A stretch of DNA of 64,000 nucleotides, taken from assembly GCA_024742665.1 (NCBI GenBank), contig JANSYA010000008.1, forward strand, positions 62,001 to 126,000, written 5' to 3'. Shown piece by piece: positions 24,953-32,504 of this stretch (the stretch's first letter is position 1; every line of letters starts with the position of its first letter). The notes under the pieces are model-generated. The model worked only from the letters and a program-made list of their open reading frames with translations, had not been told where the DNA came from and did not search any database. The stretch comes from a bacterium (GTDB taxonomy: Bacteria > Spirochaetota > Leptospiria > Leptospirales > Leptonemataceae). A program made the position numbers and the translations under genes.

Positions 24953-25321
24953 ATGGATATTTTCAGCGCGAAAGGCGTCAGTTTTCCGAACGCATACCCG
25001 AAGGTGATCGGCTCCCAGGCCCGCGTGGACCTGCCGATGCAAACCAGCGATGCCCGCCATATGCAGCCGGGTTCCACTCCAACGAATCCGGAGCGCGTAA
25101 CGGAAGGTTTCGCGGCGGCGCTAGGCGAAGCTCTGGGACGCGTCGAGTCTCTGGACGTGCGCTCGCAGGACCTGACGGCCCGGGCCGTATACGAACCGGA
25201 TTCCGTCGAGGCCCACGAAGTCGTGCTGGCCGCTGAAAAAGCCCGCTTCGCTTTGAATCTGACGAAAACCGTAACCGACGGCCTGATCCGCGGCTACCAG
25301 AGTCTGACCAACCCCCGCTAA
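24953..25321 (+). CDS. fliE: Flagellar hook-basal body protein FliE
   Basis: The protein has 122 residues. The C-terminal 80 residues match FliE: 'FAAALGEALGRVESLDVRSQDL' and 'DSVEAHEVVLAAEKARFALNLTKTVTDGLIRGYQSL'. FliE joins the MS ring to the rod. The N-terminal 40 residues are variable. It is the last gene of the short flgB-flgC-fliE set and is followed by a hairpin that may end the transcript. In most bacteria fliF comes next; here two reverse-strand genes intervene. Confidence 0.93.
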   Translation: MDIFSAKGVSFPNAYPKVIGSQARVDLPMQTSDARHMQPGSTPTNPERVTEGFAAALGEALGRVESLDVRSQDLTARAVYEPDSVEAHEVVLAAEKARFALNLTKTVTDGLIRGYQSLTNPR

Positions 25322-25345
25322 TAACGGCGTGATCTGAATGATGCG

Positions 25346-25380
25346 GCCGAAGCATTCATTGCTTCGGCTGATTTCGTTCT
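25346..25380 (+). terminator. Putative terminator after fliE
   Basis: GCCGAAGC (25346-25353) pairs with GCTTCGGC (25361-25368) around a seven-base loop, followed by TGATTTCGTTCTGT. The T content is imperfect. It sits between the convergent fliE and sigma-factor genes and could serve either strand, though the plus-strand T-rich side is better. Confidence 0.55.
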
Positions 25381-25446
25381 GTCCCCGGCGATATCCGGTT
25401 CGGCGAAATTGCCGCCCGCTCTCGCGGTCAATGAGCAACGCCAGGA

Positions 25447-26397
25447 TCAACGGTTTTCTTCCGGACCCAGGCGAAAGACCCGCTCGGTTTCCGGGGCGGC
25501 CAGCGTCGCCTGAATGCGTTCCACCAGATCCGGCCGCCGATAAAACGGATGCTCCCGAAAGAGGGGAGCATAGTCGTTCTGATAGAGCCGGTCAAAGCCC
25601 GCGGCCTTCGCCCCGGATTGCCGGCGCAGCTTTTGCAGATGAGATCCCGTGAATTTAATATTCGCAGGGTCGACCCAGCCGGCCTTAATAAAGCCGGCGG
25701 TTTTCTTTTCGCAGCGGCAGGGATTGTTCGTGTTGATTAAACCGCACTTGTCGTTCATGAAAGCGCTCAGGTCGCGGCGGGCGCGCTCCAGCCGTTTGCG
25801 AAAGGCCGCCGCCGTGATGCCGAGAATTTCGCCGCCGACCTGCGACGGCGCTTCCATGATTTCGCCGATCAAATAAGTCAGCCGCTGCTCTCGATCCAGA
25901 CACAAGAGCATGCCGAGCATGCAGCCCAGCTTCGCCTCTTCGATCAATACGTGGCGTTCCGGCTCCGACGCCCCGGCGACGCTCAGGTTCTGTAGCGGAA
26001 CCTGGTCCAGTTCGCGGCCGTAGTCCGTGAAATTTGTGATCGCGTTTTCCAGCCGGCCGCGACGCGCATCGAGAAAAGTATTCGCGACGATGCGATAGGC
26101 CCAGGTGCGAAAGGCCGACCGCCCTTCGAATCCGCCGATGCGCGTGACGATTTTGATCAGAGCTTCTTGAGCCAGGTCGCCGGCGTCGACGGGATTCAGC
26201 ATGAACCGCAGCGACAGATTGTAGATCCAATCGTGATGCTTTTGGACCAGGCTTTCCAGGGCCGCCGCATCGCCGTCCCGCGCAAGCAGCGCGAGACGGG
26301 TGTCGGATCGGTTCTCTGAGGAATCATCGTCTTCGATGAAGGGATTGCCCGGCGCTTCGTCCGGGCCCGCTGTTCGGGATTCTCTGGGAGCTTTCAC
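25447..26397 (-). CDS. ECF-type RNA polymerase sigma factor with Cys-containing C-terminal extension
   Basis: The protein has 316 residues. Region 2 (about residues 45-115) reads 'LVQKHHDWIYNLSLRFMLNPVDAGDLAQEALIKI' then 'AFRTWAYRIVANTFLD'. Region 4 (about 165-215) includes 'LCLDREQRLTYLIGEIM' and 'ILGITAAAFRKRLERARRDL'. The tail of about 100 residues begins 'KCGLINTNNPCRCEKKT' and continues basic, with three Cys in a metal-site-like CxxxxxxxxCxC spacing. No anti-sigma gene is adjacent. Its GTG start overlaps the stop of the upstream lipoprotein gene (GTGA), so the two are coupled. C-terminal extensions in ECF groups can replace the anti-sigma factor; applying that here is inference. Confidence 0.88.
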   Translation of the reverse strand: MKAPRESRTAGPDEAPGNPFIEDDDSSENRSDTRLALLARDGDAAALESLVQKHHDWIYNLSLRFMLNPVDAGDLAQEALIKIVTRIGGFEGRSAFRTWAYRIVANTFLDARRGRLENAITNFTDYGRELDQVPLQNLSVAGASEPERHVLIEEAKLGCMLGMLLCLDREQRLTYLIGEIMEAPSQVGGEILGITAAAFRKRLERARRDLSAFMNDKCGLINTNNPCRCEKKTAGFIKAGWVDPANIKFTGSHLQKLRRQSGAKAAGFDRLYQNDYAPLFREHPFYRRPDLVERIQATLAAPETERVFRLGPEENR

Positions 26398-27209
26398 TGC
26401 GTACCACCTGCGTCTTCGATAAAGAGCGCGAAGACGATGCTCTCGTCAATGCCTTCGAAAAAAGGTTTCAAGTCCGGATCGGCCATCATCGCAGCACCGG
26501 TCGCCTGCCAGGCTTCTACGCTCTGCCAGCCTAAAAGATCGCCGAAGGCCCGCTCCGCGTCAAGTCGCCGCAAACGCGCGCCGCCTGCCAGGCCAGAACG
26601 GCCGGGGAATTTTTCTTCATATAGTAAGCGCTGCGCCTGGAGGTGTTGCTCCGCATCCTGCACCGTATAGGCGGCGATTTCGATAAAGCGCGCGCCGGTT
26701 AAAATCTCGTTCAGTCTCCCGGCTGCATTCCAGGCGCGGTAGTGCGTGAAGTGGCGAATGTCGGCGATCGATTCAACGAAGGGACCGTAAGCCGGATCGC
26801 TGGCGACTTTTTCGGCGGCGGCCTTCGCGGCCGCGATGGATTCCCACGCCAGCACGTCGGCGAAGAGCATTTCGTCTGCGGGCTTGTGATCTGATTCGCC
26901 GTCGTCCGGCGAATTCGGCAGAGCGCCGGGCGGTGCGATCTTCAGCGGTCGCCACCACAGGAAACCAGCCTCCTGGCTCAGCCTTTTGCGAGTTTCGGCG
27001 CGGATCGCGCTGTGCTGCTCCGGGCTGCGAGCCGTGTACACTGCGATCTCCAGAGTTGCCGTCTCGGTCGGGGCGCAGGAAGTCAAGGCGGCCGCCATGG
27101 TCGTGGCGATCACAATCCCGGCGCCGGTCGCCCTTCGAGTTTGAGTTTGCCCGGGATGCCGCCATCGATGTTGGGTTTGATCGGTAGTCATCTGTTCAGT
27201 ACGCTCCAT
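26394..27209 (-). CDS. Predicted lipoprotein with two ABM/ferredoxin-like alpha+beta repeats
   Basis: The protein has 271 residues from the ATG at 27209 (27191 is also possible). The signal sequence 'GIVIATTMAAALTSC' ends in a good lipobox (LTSC). The mature part has two similar halves of about 105 residues, each opening with a strand 'LEIAVYTARSPEQHSAIRAETR' or 'IEIAAYTVQDAEQHLQAQRLLY'. Each ends in an 'FGDLLGW'/'FADVLAW' strand and a 'DP.x.PFxE.I' helix. This is the dimeric alpha/beta-barrel plan of antibiotic-biosynthesis monooxygenase-like proteins, here fused and anchored outside the cytoplasm. It is coupled to the ECF sigma gene. A sensory or ligand-binding role upstream of the sigma factor is a hypothesis; no catalytic residue is evident. 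Confidence 0.7.
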   Translation of the reverse strand: MERTEQMTTDQTQHRWRHPGQTQTRRATGAGIVIATTMAAALTSCAPTETATLEIAVYTARSPEQHSAIRAETRKRLSQEAGFLWWRPLKIAPPGALPNSPDDGESDHKPADEMLFADVLAWESIAAAKAAAEKVASDPAYGPFVESIADIRHFTHYRAWNAAGRLNEILTGARFIEIAAYTVQDAEQHLQAQRLLYEEKFPGRSGLAGGARLRRLDAERAFGDLLGWQSVEAWQATGAAMMADPDLKPFFEGIDESIVFALFIEDAGGTQ

Positions 27210-27333
27210 ATAGATGCCCGTAATTCGGGCGAATGTGCGAACTTGGACGACGCCCGGGACGCGCTGTGACTCCAGATTCGAATTTTTTATGCGCGGAGTC
27301 TCGGATCCGTGGCCTTTAGCATTTTTTCGGGAT

Positions 27334-27360
27334 GCGACATAAAAAAAACTTGTACTTTTG
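27334..27360 (+). promoter_or_regulatory. Leader motifs shared with flgB (GCGACATAA, TGTACTTTTG)
   Basis: GCGACATAA at 27334-27342 and TGTACTTTTG at 27351-27360 lie 58-84 bp before the fliF ATG. Both strings also occur upstream of flgB, in the opposite order and about 40 bp apart. They may be binding sites of a flagellar regulator or parts of a promoter; the reversed order weakens a simple -35/-10 reading. Confidence 0.3.
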
Positions 27361-27417
27361 CCTGGCGAAGCCAGGTTACGGAAAAACCAGCGACATCGCG
27401 CCCGAACGAGAAGCATC

Positions 27418-29121
27418 ATGCCCGAATTTCTACAAAATATCCTCAGTCAGGTCCAGGGACTCTGGGGAAAACTCGACAATACGAAAAAGATCACACTGGC
27501 AGCCGTGCTCGGTGCGATTGTCATCGCCTTTGTCGCCATGGCTTCGTTTTCTTCGCAGCCCGCTCGCATTGCGCTGTACGAAGATATGAGCCAGTCGGAC
27601 TTTGCTTCCGTCACTCAGGCCCTGGAGGCGATGGGCTACGGGTACTCGGCGTCCGGCGGCTCGAATATTTACGTCGAACCGGCCGACCGGGACCAAATCA
27701 TCACCCGGCTGGCCCAGGACAATCTGATTCCCGCCGGCGTAGAGGGCTACGAAATCTTCGACATGTCGCGCTGGGATGAAACCACATTCGATAAAAACGT
27801 AAAGCTGCACCGTGCAATCAAAGGCAGTCTCGAAAAGATGCTGATGACGCTCGACTTCGTCAAGCGCGCGACGGTGAACCTGGCGATTCCCGAACGCAAT
27901 AACTTCCTGAGCGACGACGAGCCGGTCAAAGCCTCGGTCGTGATTCGCTTGCGGCCGGGCGTTGAAAAGCCTTCGCGGCGTCAGGTGATGGGCATCAAGA
28001 ATCTGATCTTTCGCTCGGTTCCCCGTTTGAATCGCGAGAACATCAGCATCAGCGACGAGCAGGGCAAAGAGTTCGTCGAGCCGGACGAGATCGACGACGC
28101 TCAGCGCGAGCTGGAACTGGTCGAACGCAAGAAAGATTTTGAAGAACGCGAACGTCGTCGCTGGCGCGAAGAAATTCGCGGACGGCTCCATGATTTTTAT
28201 CCGGAAGATCGTCTTTCGATCATTCGCGTCGCCTTCACCGTAAACTGGGACGAAGTCCAGGAAAAGCAAACTCTCGTTTCGCCGGTCGAGGAGACCGCGG
28301 AAGATCCGAATACGCCGTATCCGGATCGCAAGATTATGCCCAACGGAACGCTGGTCGTTTCTGAAAATTCGCGGCAGGAGCGCTTTAAAGGCAACGGCTT
28401 TACGCCTGGCGGTCCGACCGGCACCGAGCAGCAGCTGCCTCCGGGTTACCGCGACCTGGATTACCAGCGTTCCGAGTACGGCAACAACGACGTGATTCGC
28501 AACTACGCTTTCAATCAAACGGAAAAAGATATCAAACGCCAGCCCTGGGATGAACGCGCGCGTTCGATCGCGCTGGCAGTCGACGGCGTCTGGACGAAAG
28601 AGGGCGAAGAGGAGCTGCCCAGCGGCGACTGGCGTTATATTCGCAAATACACCGAACCCGCTCCGGAAGAGCTGCGTAAACTGGAGCGTCTGCTCAAGGC
28701 ATCGCTGCTGTACAACTCCGCTCGCGGCGACCAGATCGAAGTCCAGTCGCTGCAAAAAGACCGCCGCGCAGAATTCGCAGAGGAAGACGCGGCGCTCAGC
28801 CAGCGAAAATTTGTGCAGCGTTTGTTTGTAGTCTCGGCGGTCGCACTCGCGGTCTTCCTGCTGGTCTTCCTGCTGTATCGCGCGATCAAAAAGGAAATCG
28901 CCCGTCGCCGTCGCCTGCGTGAAGAAGAGCTGGCCGCCCAGCAGCAGCTGATGCGGGAAGCCGCTCTGCGCGTCGCCGACGAAGGCGCGGCCGAAGTCGA
29001 GCTGTCCGTCGATGAAAAGGCGCGGCGCGAGATGCTGGAAAACGCCATGAACCTGGCCCGGGAGAAGCCCGACCAGGTGGCGAAACTGATCCGGACCTGG
29101 CTGTCCGCGGATGAGGCCTGA
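27418..29121 (+). CDS. fliF: Flagellar MS-ring protein FliF
   Basis: The protein has 567 residues. The ATG at 27418 begins MPEFLQNILSQVQ; a frame from 27358 adds 20 unconserved residues. Membrane helix 1 (about residues 22-44) is followed by the ring-building motifs: 'ALYEDMSQSDFASVTQALEAMGYGY', 'GVEGYEIFDMSRWDETTFDKNVKLHRAIKGSLEKML' and 'SVVIRLRPGVEKPSRRQVMGIKNLI'. The second membrane helix (about 480-500) precedes a charged tail. The C-terminus 'ENAMNLAREKPDQVAKLIRTWL' is the FliG-binding segment. It forms the MS ring in the inner membrane. It starts a separate transcription unit and ends before a strong terminator. Confidence 0.96.
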   Translation: MPEFLQNILSQVQGLWGKLDNTKKITLAAVLGAIVIAFVAMASFSSQPARIALYEDMSQSDFASVTQALEAMGYGYSASGGSNIYVEPADRDQIITRLAQDNLIPAGVEGYEIFDMSRWDETTFDKNVKLHRAIKGSLEKMLMTLDFVKRATVNLAIPERNNFLSDDEPVKASVVIRLRPGVEKPSRRQVMGIKNLIFRSVPRLNRENISISDEQGKEFVEPDEIDDAQRELELVERKKDFEERERRRWREEIRGRLHDFYPEDRLSIIRVAFTVNWDEVQEKQTLVSPVEETAEDPNTPYPDRKIMPNGTLVVSENSRQERFKGNGFTPGGPTGTEQQLPPGYRDLDYQRSEYGNNDVIRNYAFNQTEKDIKRQPWDERARSIALAVDGVWTKEGEEELPSGDWRYIRKYTEPAPEELRKLERLLKASLLYNSARGDQIEVQSLQKDRRAEFAEEDAALSQRKFVQRLFVVSAVALAVFLLVFLLYRAIKKEIARRRRLREEELAAQQQLMREAALRVADEGAAEVELSVDEKARREMLENAMNLAREKPDQVAKLIRTWLSADEA

Positions 29122-29182
29122 TCCCGGTGCGCCGGGAATTGGAATTATAAAGAGCTTTCTAAAATACACCTGAAACCTGACG

Positions 29183-29210
29183 GGGCGGGGCGTTTGCTCC
29201 GCCCTTTTTT
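29183..29210 (+). terminator. Intrinsic terminator after fliF
   Basis: GGGCGGGGC (29183-29191) pairs with GCTCCGCCC (29196-29204), nine pairs with one G-T, around a GTTT loop. Six T follow (29205-29210). This is a strong Rho-independent terminator 61 bp past the fliF stop. Confidence 0.88.
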
Positions 29211-29278
29211 GTGCCCGGACAGGATGGACGCAAAATTGCCCCAATTCTATCATATCATGTTCCTGTGACGCTTTTGGC

Positions 29279-29307
29279 TTGCTTTAGCCCGCTTTTTGTG
29301 TTATGGT
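29279..29307 (+). promoter_or_regulatory. Candidate promoter for fliG
   Basis: TTGCTT (29279-29284) and TATGGT (29302-29307) are 17 bp apart, with TG one base before the -10, an extended -10 element. The -35 is a poor match and the -10 is moderate. The position, between the fliF terminator and the fliG start at 29546, is where a promoter is needed. It would give an untranslated leader of over 200 bases. The rest of 29211-29545 shows no gene I can support. Confidence 0.4.
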
Positions 29308-29545
29308 CCCGGCCGTCGCCTGGCCCGGTCCCCTCCATAGTGTAATTGACTGAGAATCAGCCCACCGCCAAAGCCACCCACACGGGGGCGGGCGAGCTGT
29401 GTCTGCGCCCTTGGGGCTTTTCGCTGTTCCGAACGCCCAAAACAACCGATACAGCAAAGCAGGGCCCGCGATGTGCGGCTGGCGACGCCAAAAGTGCTTG
29501 TCAGGCCGCCGACGCGCGCCAGAATCCCAGGAAACCCGGGCGAAT

Positions 29546-30562
29546 ATGCTTCAGTCGAAGAAACAACAGCTATCCGGTCGCCAGAAGGCCGCGATTTTTT
29601 TGATCACCCTTGGTCCCGAGATCGCTTCGGAGATCTTCAAGCATCTGCGCGAAGACGAAGTCGAGACGCTCACCTTCGAGATGGCGCGGGTCGACAAGAT
29701 CACGCCGGACGATAAAGAGCAGGTCCTGGTCGAGTTCAATGAACTCATGATGGCGCAGGAGTTTATCACCACCGGTGGTATCGACTATGCTCGCGAGGTT
29801 CTGGAACGGGCCCTCGGCACGCAAAAAGCGATCGATATTATCAATCGCCTGACTTCGTCGCTCCAGGTGCGGCCCTTCGATTTTATTCGCCGCACCGACC
29901 CGCAGCATCTCTTAAACTTTATCCAGAACGAGCACCCGCAGACCATCGCTCTGATTCTGTGTTATCTGGAGCCGGCAAAGGCCGCTCTGATTCTTTCCAG
30001 TCTGCCGCACCAGATCCAGGCCGACGTCGCCAAGCGCATCGCGACGATGGAGCGCGTCAGCCCGGACGTTCTGCGTGAAGTGGAACGCGTACTTGAGCGC
30101 AAGCTTTCTACGCTCGCGAGCGAAGACTATACGACTGCGGGCGGTATCGACGCCGTCGTCGAAGTTCTGAACTTAGTAGACCGCGGAACGGAAAAGACGA
30201 TTATCGAGGCTCTGGAAGAAGAAGACCCCGAACTCGCCGAAGAAATCAAAAAGAAGATGTTCGTCTTCGAAGACATCGTCTTACTCGACGACCGCGCGAT
30301 CCAGCGGGTTTTACGCGAAGTCGACAACCAGGAGCTCGCGAAGGCCCTCAAGTCGGTCGACGCGGAGGTCCAGGAAAAGATCTTCAAGAACATGTCCAAA
30401 CGCGCCGCGGCGCTCTTGCGCGAGGATATGGATTTCATGGGTCCCGTGCGACTGAAAGACGTCGAGGACTGCCAGCAGAAAATTGTGAATATCATTCGCA
30501 AGCTTGAGGACGCGGGCGAGATTGTCGTGGCCCGTCACGGCGAAGAAGAGCTCGTCGTCTAA
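29546..30562 (+). CDS. fliG: Flagellar motor switch protein FliG
   Basis: The protein has 338 residues. The ATG at 29546 (MLQSKKQQLSGRQKAAIFLI) matches the usual N-terminus; a frame from 29399 adds 49 unlikely residues. 'LGPEIASEIFKHLREDEVETLTFEMA' is the FliF-binding domain. 'FIQNEHPQTIALILCYLEPAKAALILSSLP' contains the EHPQ motif of the middle domain. The C-terminal torque domain shows 'MFVFEDIVLLDDRAIQRVLREVDNQELAKALK' with the charged residues that contact the stator. It sits on the cytoplasmic face of the MS ring. Its next gene starts four bases after the stop. Confidence 0.96.
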   Translation: MLQSKKQQLSGRQKAAIFLITLGPEIASEIFKHLREDEVETLTFEMARVDKITPDDKEQVLVEFNELMMAQEFITTGGIDYAREVLERALGTQKAIDIINRLTSSLQVRPFDFIRRTDPQHLLNFIQNEHPQTIALILCYLEPAKAALILSSLPHQIQADVAKRIATMERVSPDVLREVERVLERKLSTLASEDYTTAGGIDAVVEVLNLVDRGTEKTIIEALEEEDPELAEEIKKKMFVFEDIVLLDDRAIQRVLREVDNQELAKALKSVDAEVQEKIFKNMSKRAAALLREDMDFMGPVRLKDVEDCQQKIVNIIRKLEDAGEIVVARHGEEELVV

Positions 30563-30566
30563 TAAG

Positions 30567-31583
30567 ATGGCGGACGGGCGATTCTTCGGCTATCAGGAAG
30601 CGATAGCCCTTGATGAGACCTACGAATCCTATCTCGAATTCGCGGGTCTCAAGCCATTGCGCGAACTGGCGCCGGAATCCAACGCGAATCTGACGCGCGT
30701 CTTTCTCTTTCCTTCTTTCGATCATTACGAGTTCTATACGATCGATGAAAGCCTTCGTCGGACCGTGGAAGCCGTCCGCGTGCCGAATCTCTGGTACGGC
30801 ATTTTACATCTGTCGTCTGAAATCTATATTCGACTCGGTCACACTCTCGAAGACATGCGCAGGGACGACGGGGTGCATATGGGCGGAGCCGACTTCATCG
30901 TAACCCGACCTTACTTCGCGGCGGCGAAAAGCCAAAAGATCGAGGAGCTGCACGCGGCCATTACGACCGGGAGTCGGCGTTTGTCGGCAGGCCAGAGCCT
31001 TAAGTTTTCCTATCTGCTGCACAGAGCCGGCGCCGAAGTCGACGATGAGCGGGATCGGAACGGAATGCGTTTGCGGCGTCTGGACGGAACCTCGATTATC
31101 GTCGAACGACTGCGGGGTTCGCGCTATGAGTTGATGCATAATCTGGGCGGCCGGATCCGTCCACGCCTCGATCGATTGGCCGCGAGCCTTCAGGATTGGA
31201 CCGTGGCTATTGAAGCGCCGGCTGAGGAATTAACTAAATACGAGATGCCGCCCGAAGAAAGACCGGCTCATTTGAACCCCGCCCAGATGAAATTTTTAGG
31301 GATCGCCGATCGCATGACTGCCGCTGAACTGCTGCGCGGCGACTGCCCGGAATGCGGCGATGCGTTCAGCGTCGACGTGCATCGGATGCACATGAACGAG
31401 ACGACCCATAAAATTCTGATCAATTCGCGCTGCGAAAACGATCATCGCGCCGCTCATAGTTTTTCGTTGAAAGATTGTCGCCCACCCTGGCTCGACGGAC
31501 TGCCGTCGACGATCGACGCGGAGCAAGAATTTACCGCCCTGATTCGCGAGGGTCGTTTTTTTAGCGTCGATCAGAGTGAGTGA
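30567..31583 (+). CDS. Unknown protein encoded directly after fliG, with Cys/His cluster
   Basis: The protein has 338 residues, starting four bases after the fliG stop, so the two are surely co-transcribed. I do not recognise a family. It has no signal or membrane segment and appears cytoplasmic. The N-terminal two-thirds is mixed alpha/beta ('LTRVFLFPSFDHYEFYTIDESL', 'PNLWYGILHLSSEIYIRLGHTLEDM'). Near residues 270-310 it has 'GDCPECGDAF', 'VDVHRMHMNETTH' and 'NSRCENDHRAAHSF', a spacing that could bind zinc. In other spirochaetes this position usually holds fliH. It shows no obvious FliH-like coiled coil, so it is either a novel motor-associated protein or a passenger gene. Confidence 0.75.
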   Translation: MADGRFFGYQEAIALDETYESYLEFAGLKPLRELAPESNANLTRVFLFPSFDHYEFYTIDESLRRTVEAVRVPNLWYGILHLSSEIYIRLGHTLEDMRRDDGVHMGGADFIVTRPYFAAAKSQKIEELHAAITTGSRRLSAGQSLKFSYLLHRAGAEVDDERDRNGMRLRRLDGTSIIVERLRGSRYELMHNLGGRIRPRLDRLAASLQDWTVAIEAPAEELTKYEMPPEERPAHLNPAQMKFLGIADRMTAAELLRGDCPECGDAFSVDVHRMHMNETTHKILINSRCENDHRAAHSFSLKDCRPPWLDGLPSTIDAEQEFTALIREGRFFSVDQSE

Positions 31584-31584
31584 G

Positions 31585-31604
31585 CCGGGAACGCCGCTTC
31601 CCGG
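31585..31604. other. Hairpin between convergent genes (CCGGGAA/TTCCCGG)
   Basis: CCGGGAA (31585-31591) pairs with TTCCCGG (31598-31604) around six bases, directly after the stop of the post-fliG gene. No T-run follows on the plus strand, so termination by it alone is doubtful. Confidence 0.4.
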
Positions 31605-31621
31605 GAGTCGCGCGTGCCGCT

Positions 31622-31649
31622 ATGCTGGCCTGGCTCAACGGGCCAGCAT
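31622..31649. other. Hairpin overlapping the end of the flagellin-like gene
   Basis: ATGCTGGCC (31622-31630) pairs perfectly with GGCCAGCAT (31641-31649) around ten bases. The right arm encodes the C-terminal Met-Leu-Ala of the reverse-strand gene, and its stop lies in the loop. It may act as a bidirectional 3' end structure. Confidence 0.5.
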
Positions 31650-32435
31650 CAACACGCCGTGCTGTGTTCTGGCTGTCACGCTGTCGTTTTGAAACGAAGA
31701 CATCGCCTCGGCCATATCGGTATCGCTCATGCGACTCATCGATGCCACCGCGTTGACCAGATAGTACGCCTGACCTCGAATGCGAAACGTGAATACATTT
31801 TCCTGGACGCCCGCCAGGGCGCGGCGTTTACTGAGTTGCGCCAGCGCGGCGTCCGCATGGGCGATGGCCTCGAACGGCTTGCGTTTCAGATCGATGCGGC
31901 GGAGGCCCAAATTTTTCGCGGTTAAATTTTCAACGACCAGCTGTTTGTTAAACTGACTGAAGCGCGCGTTCATATCCAGTTGATCCAGTAGCTGCTGAAT
32001 TTCACCCTGCGCGATTCCGCGTTCGTCCGGGCCCATAATCCCGCCGGTATTGCGCACGATCAATTCTCGAACCCGCTGCACAAGGCGGTGGTTCTGCGCG
32101 ATCGTGCCTTCGACGAAGCGGAGATAATTCCGATAGTCACCGGCGTTCATCGCTTCGCGTCGCAGGCCCTGCACGAGTGTGTCCATCTCTTCGGCTACCG
32201 CCAGACCCGCCGGGTCCAGGGCCGCCCTCGTGATCCGTTGCCCCGAGGCGAGCTGGCCCATGGTCTTCCGGATTTGCGCGTTCTGCACGCGATTCTGGCG
32301 CAGCACGAATTGCTGTGTGCCCTGGCGCAGCACATAGAAATTGGCCCCGGATGGTTGGAAGAGCGACTGCGCCACGATTGCCGACGGTCCCATCAAGACT
32401 GCTACTGCCAGAATATAAGTCCAGAGATGTTTCAT
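31635..32435 (-). CDS. FlaB-like flagellin homologue with N-terminal Sec signal peptide
   Basis: The protein has 266 residues. It starts with a clear signal peptide (MKHLWTYILAVAVLMGPSAIVAQS), which true flagellins never carry because they leave through the flagellar export gate. The rest is a short flagellin without a variable middle. The N-terminal D0/D1 part shows 'GQLASGQRITRAALDPAGLAVAEEM', 'VEGTIAQNHRLVQRVRELIV' and 'DERGIAQGEIQQLLDQLDMNARFSQFNKQL'. The C-terminal part shows 'HADAALAQLSKRRALAGVQEN', 'SMSRMSDTDMAEAM' and 'QHGVLMLAR'. It could be a periplasmic filament cap, sheath or chaperone exported by Sec. It lies convergent to fliG and the gene after it. The signal peptide and flagellin similarity are seen directly; the role is inferred. 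Confidence 0.85.
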   Translation of the reverse strand: MKHLWTYILAVAVLMGPSAIVAQSLFQPSGANFYVLRQGTQQFVLRQNRVQNAQIRKTMGQLASGQRITRAALDPAGLAVAEEMDTLVQGLRREAMNAGDYRNYLRFVEGTIAQNHRLVQRVRELIVRNTGGIMGPDERGIAQGEIQQLLDQLDMNARFSQFNKQLVVENLTAKNLGLRRIDLKRKPFEAIAHADAALAQLSKRRALAGVQENVFTFRIRGQAYYLVNAVASMSRMSDTDMAEAMSSFQNDSVTARTQHGVLMLAR

Positions 32436-32504
32436 AAGCTATGTTTGATTCTCGACCATTCTCGCGAAAGCTTGATGCGGCGGCTCGTGGCCGGATGCGG
32501 TTTG

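Noticed and set aside
27430..29253. A 607-codon open frame on the reverse strand opposite fliF
   Set aside because: It is antisense to a complete, well-conserved fliF; its Phe/Leu/Arg-rich composition and lack of family motifs fit a mirror frame created by codon bias in GC-rich DNA.
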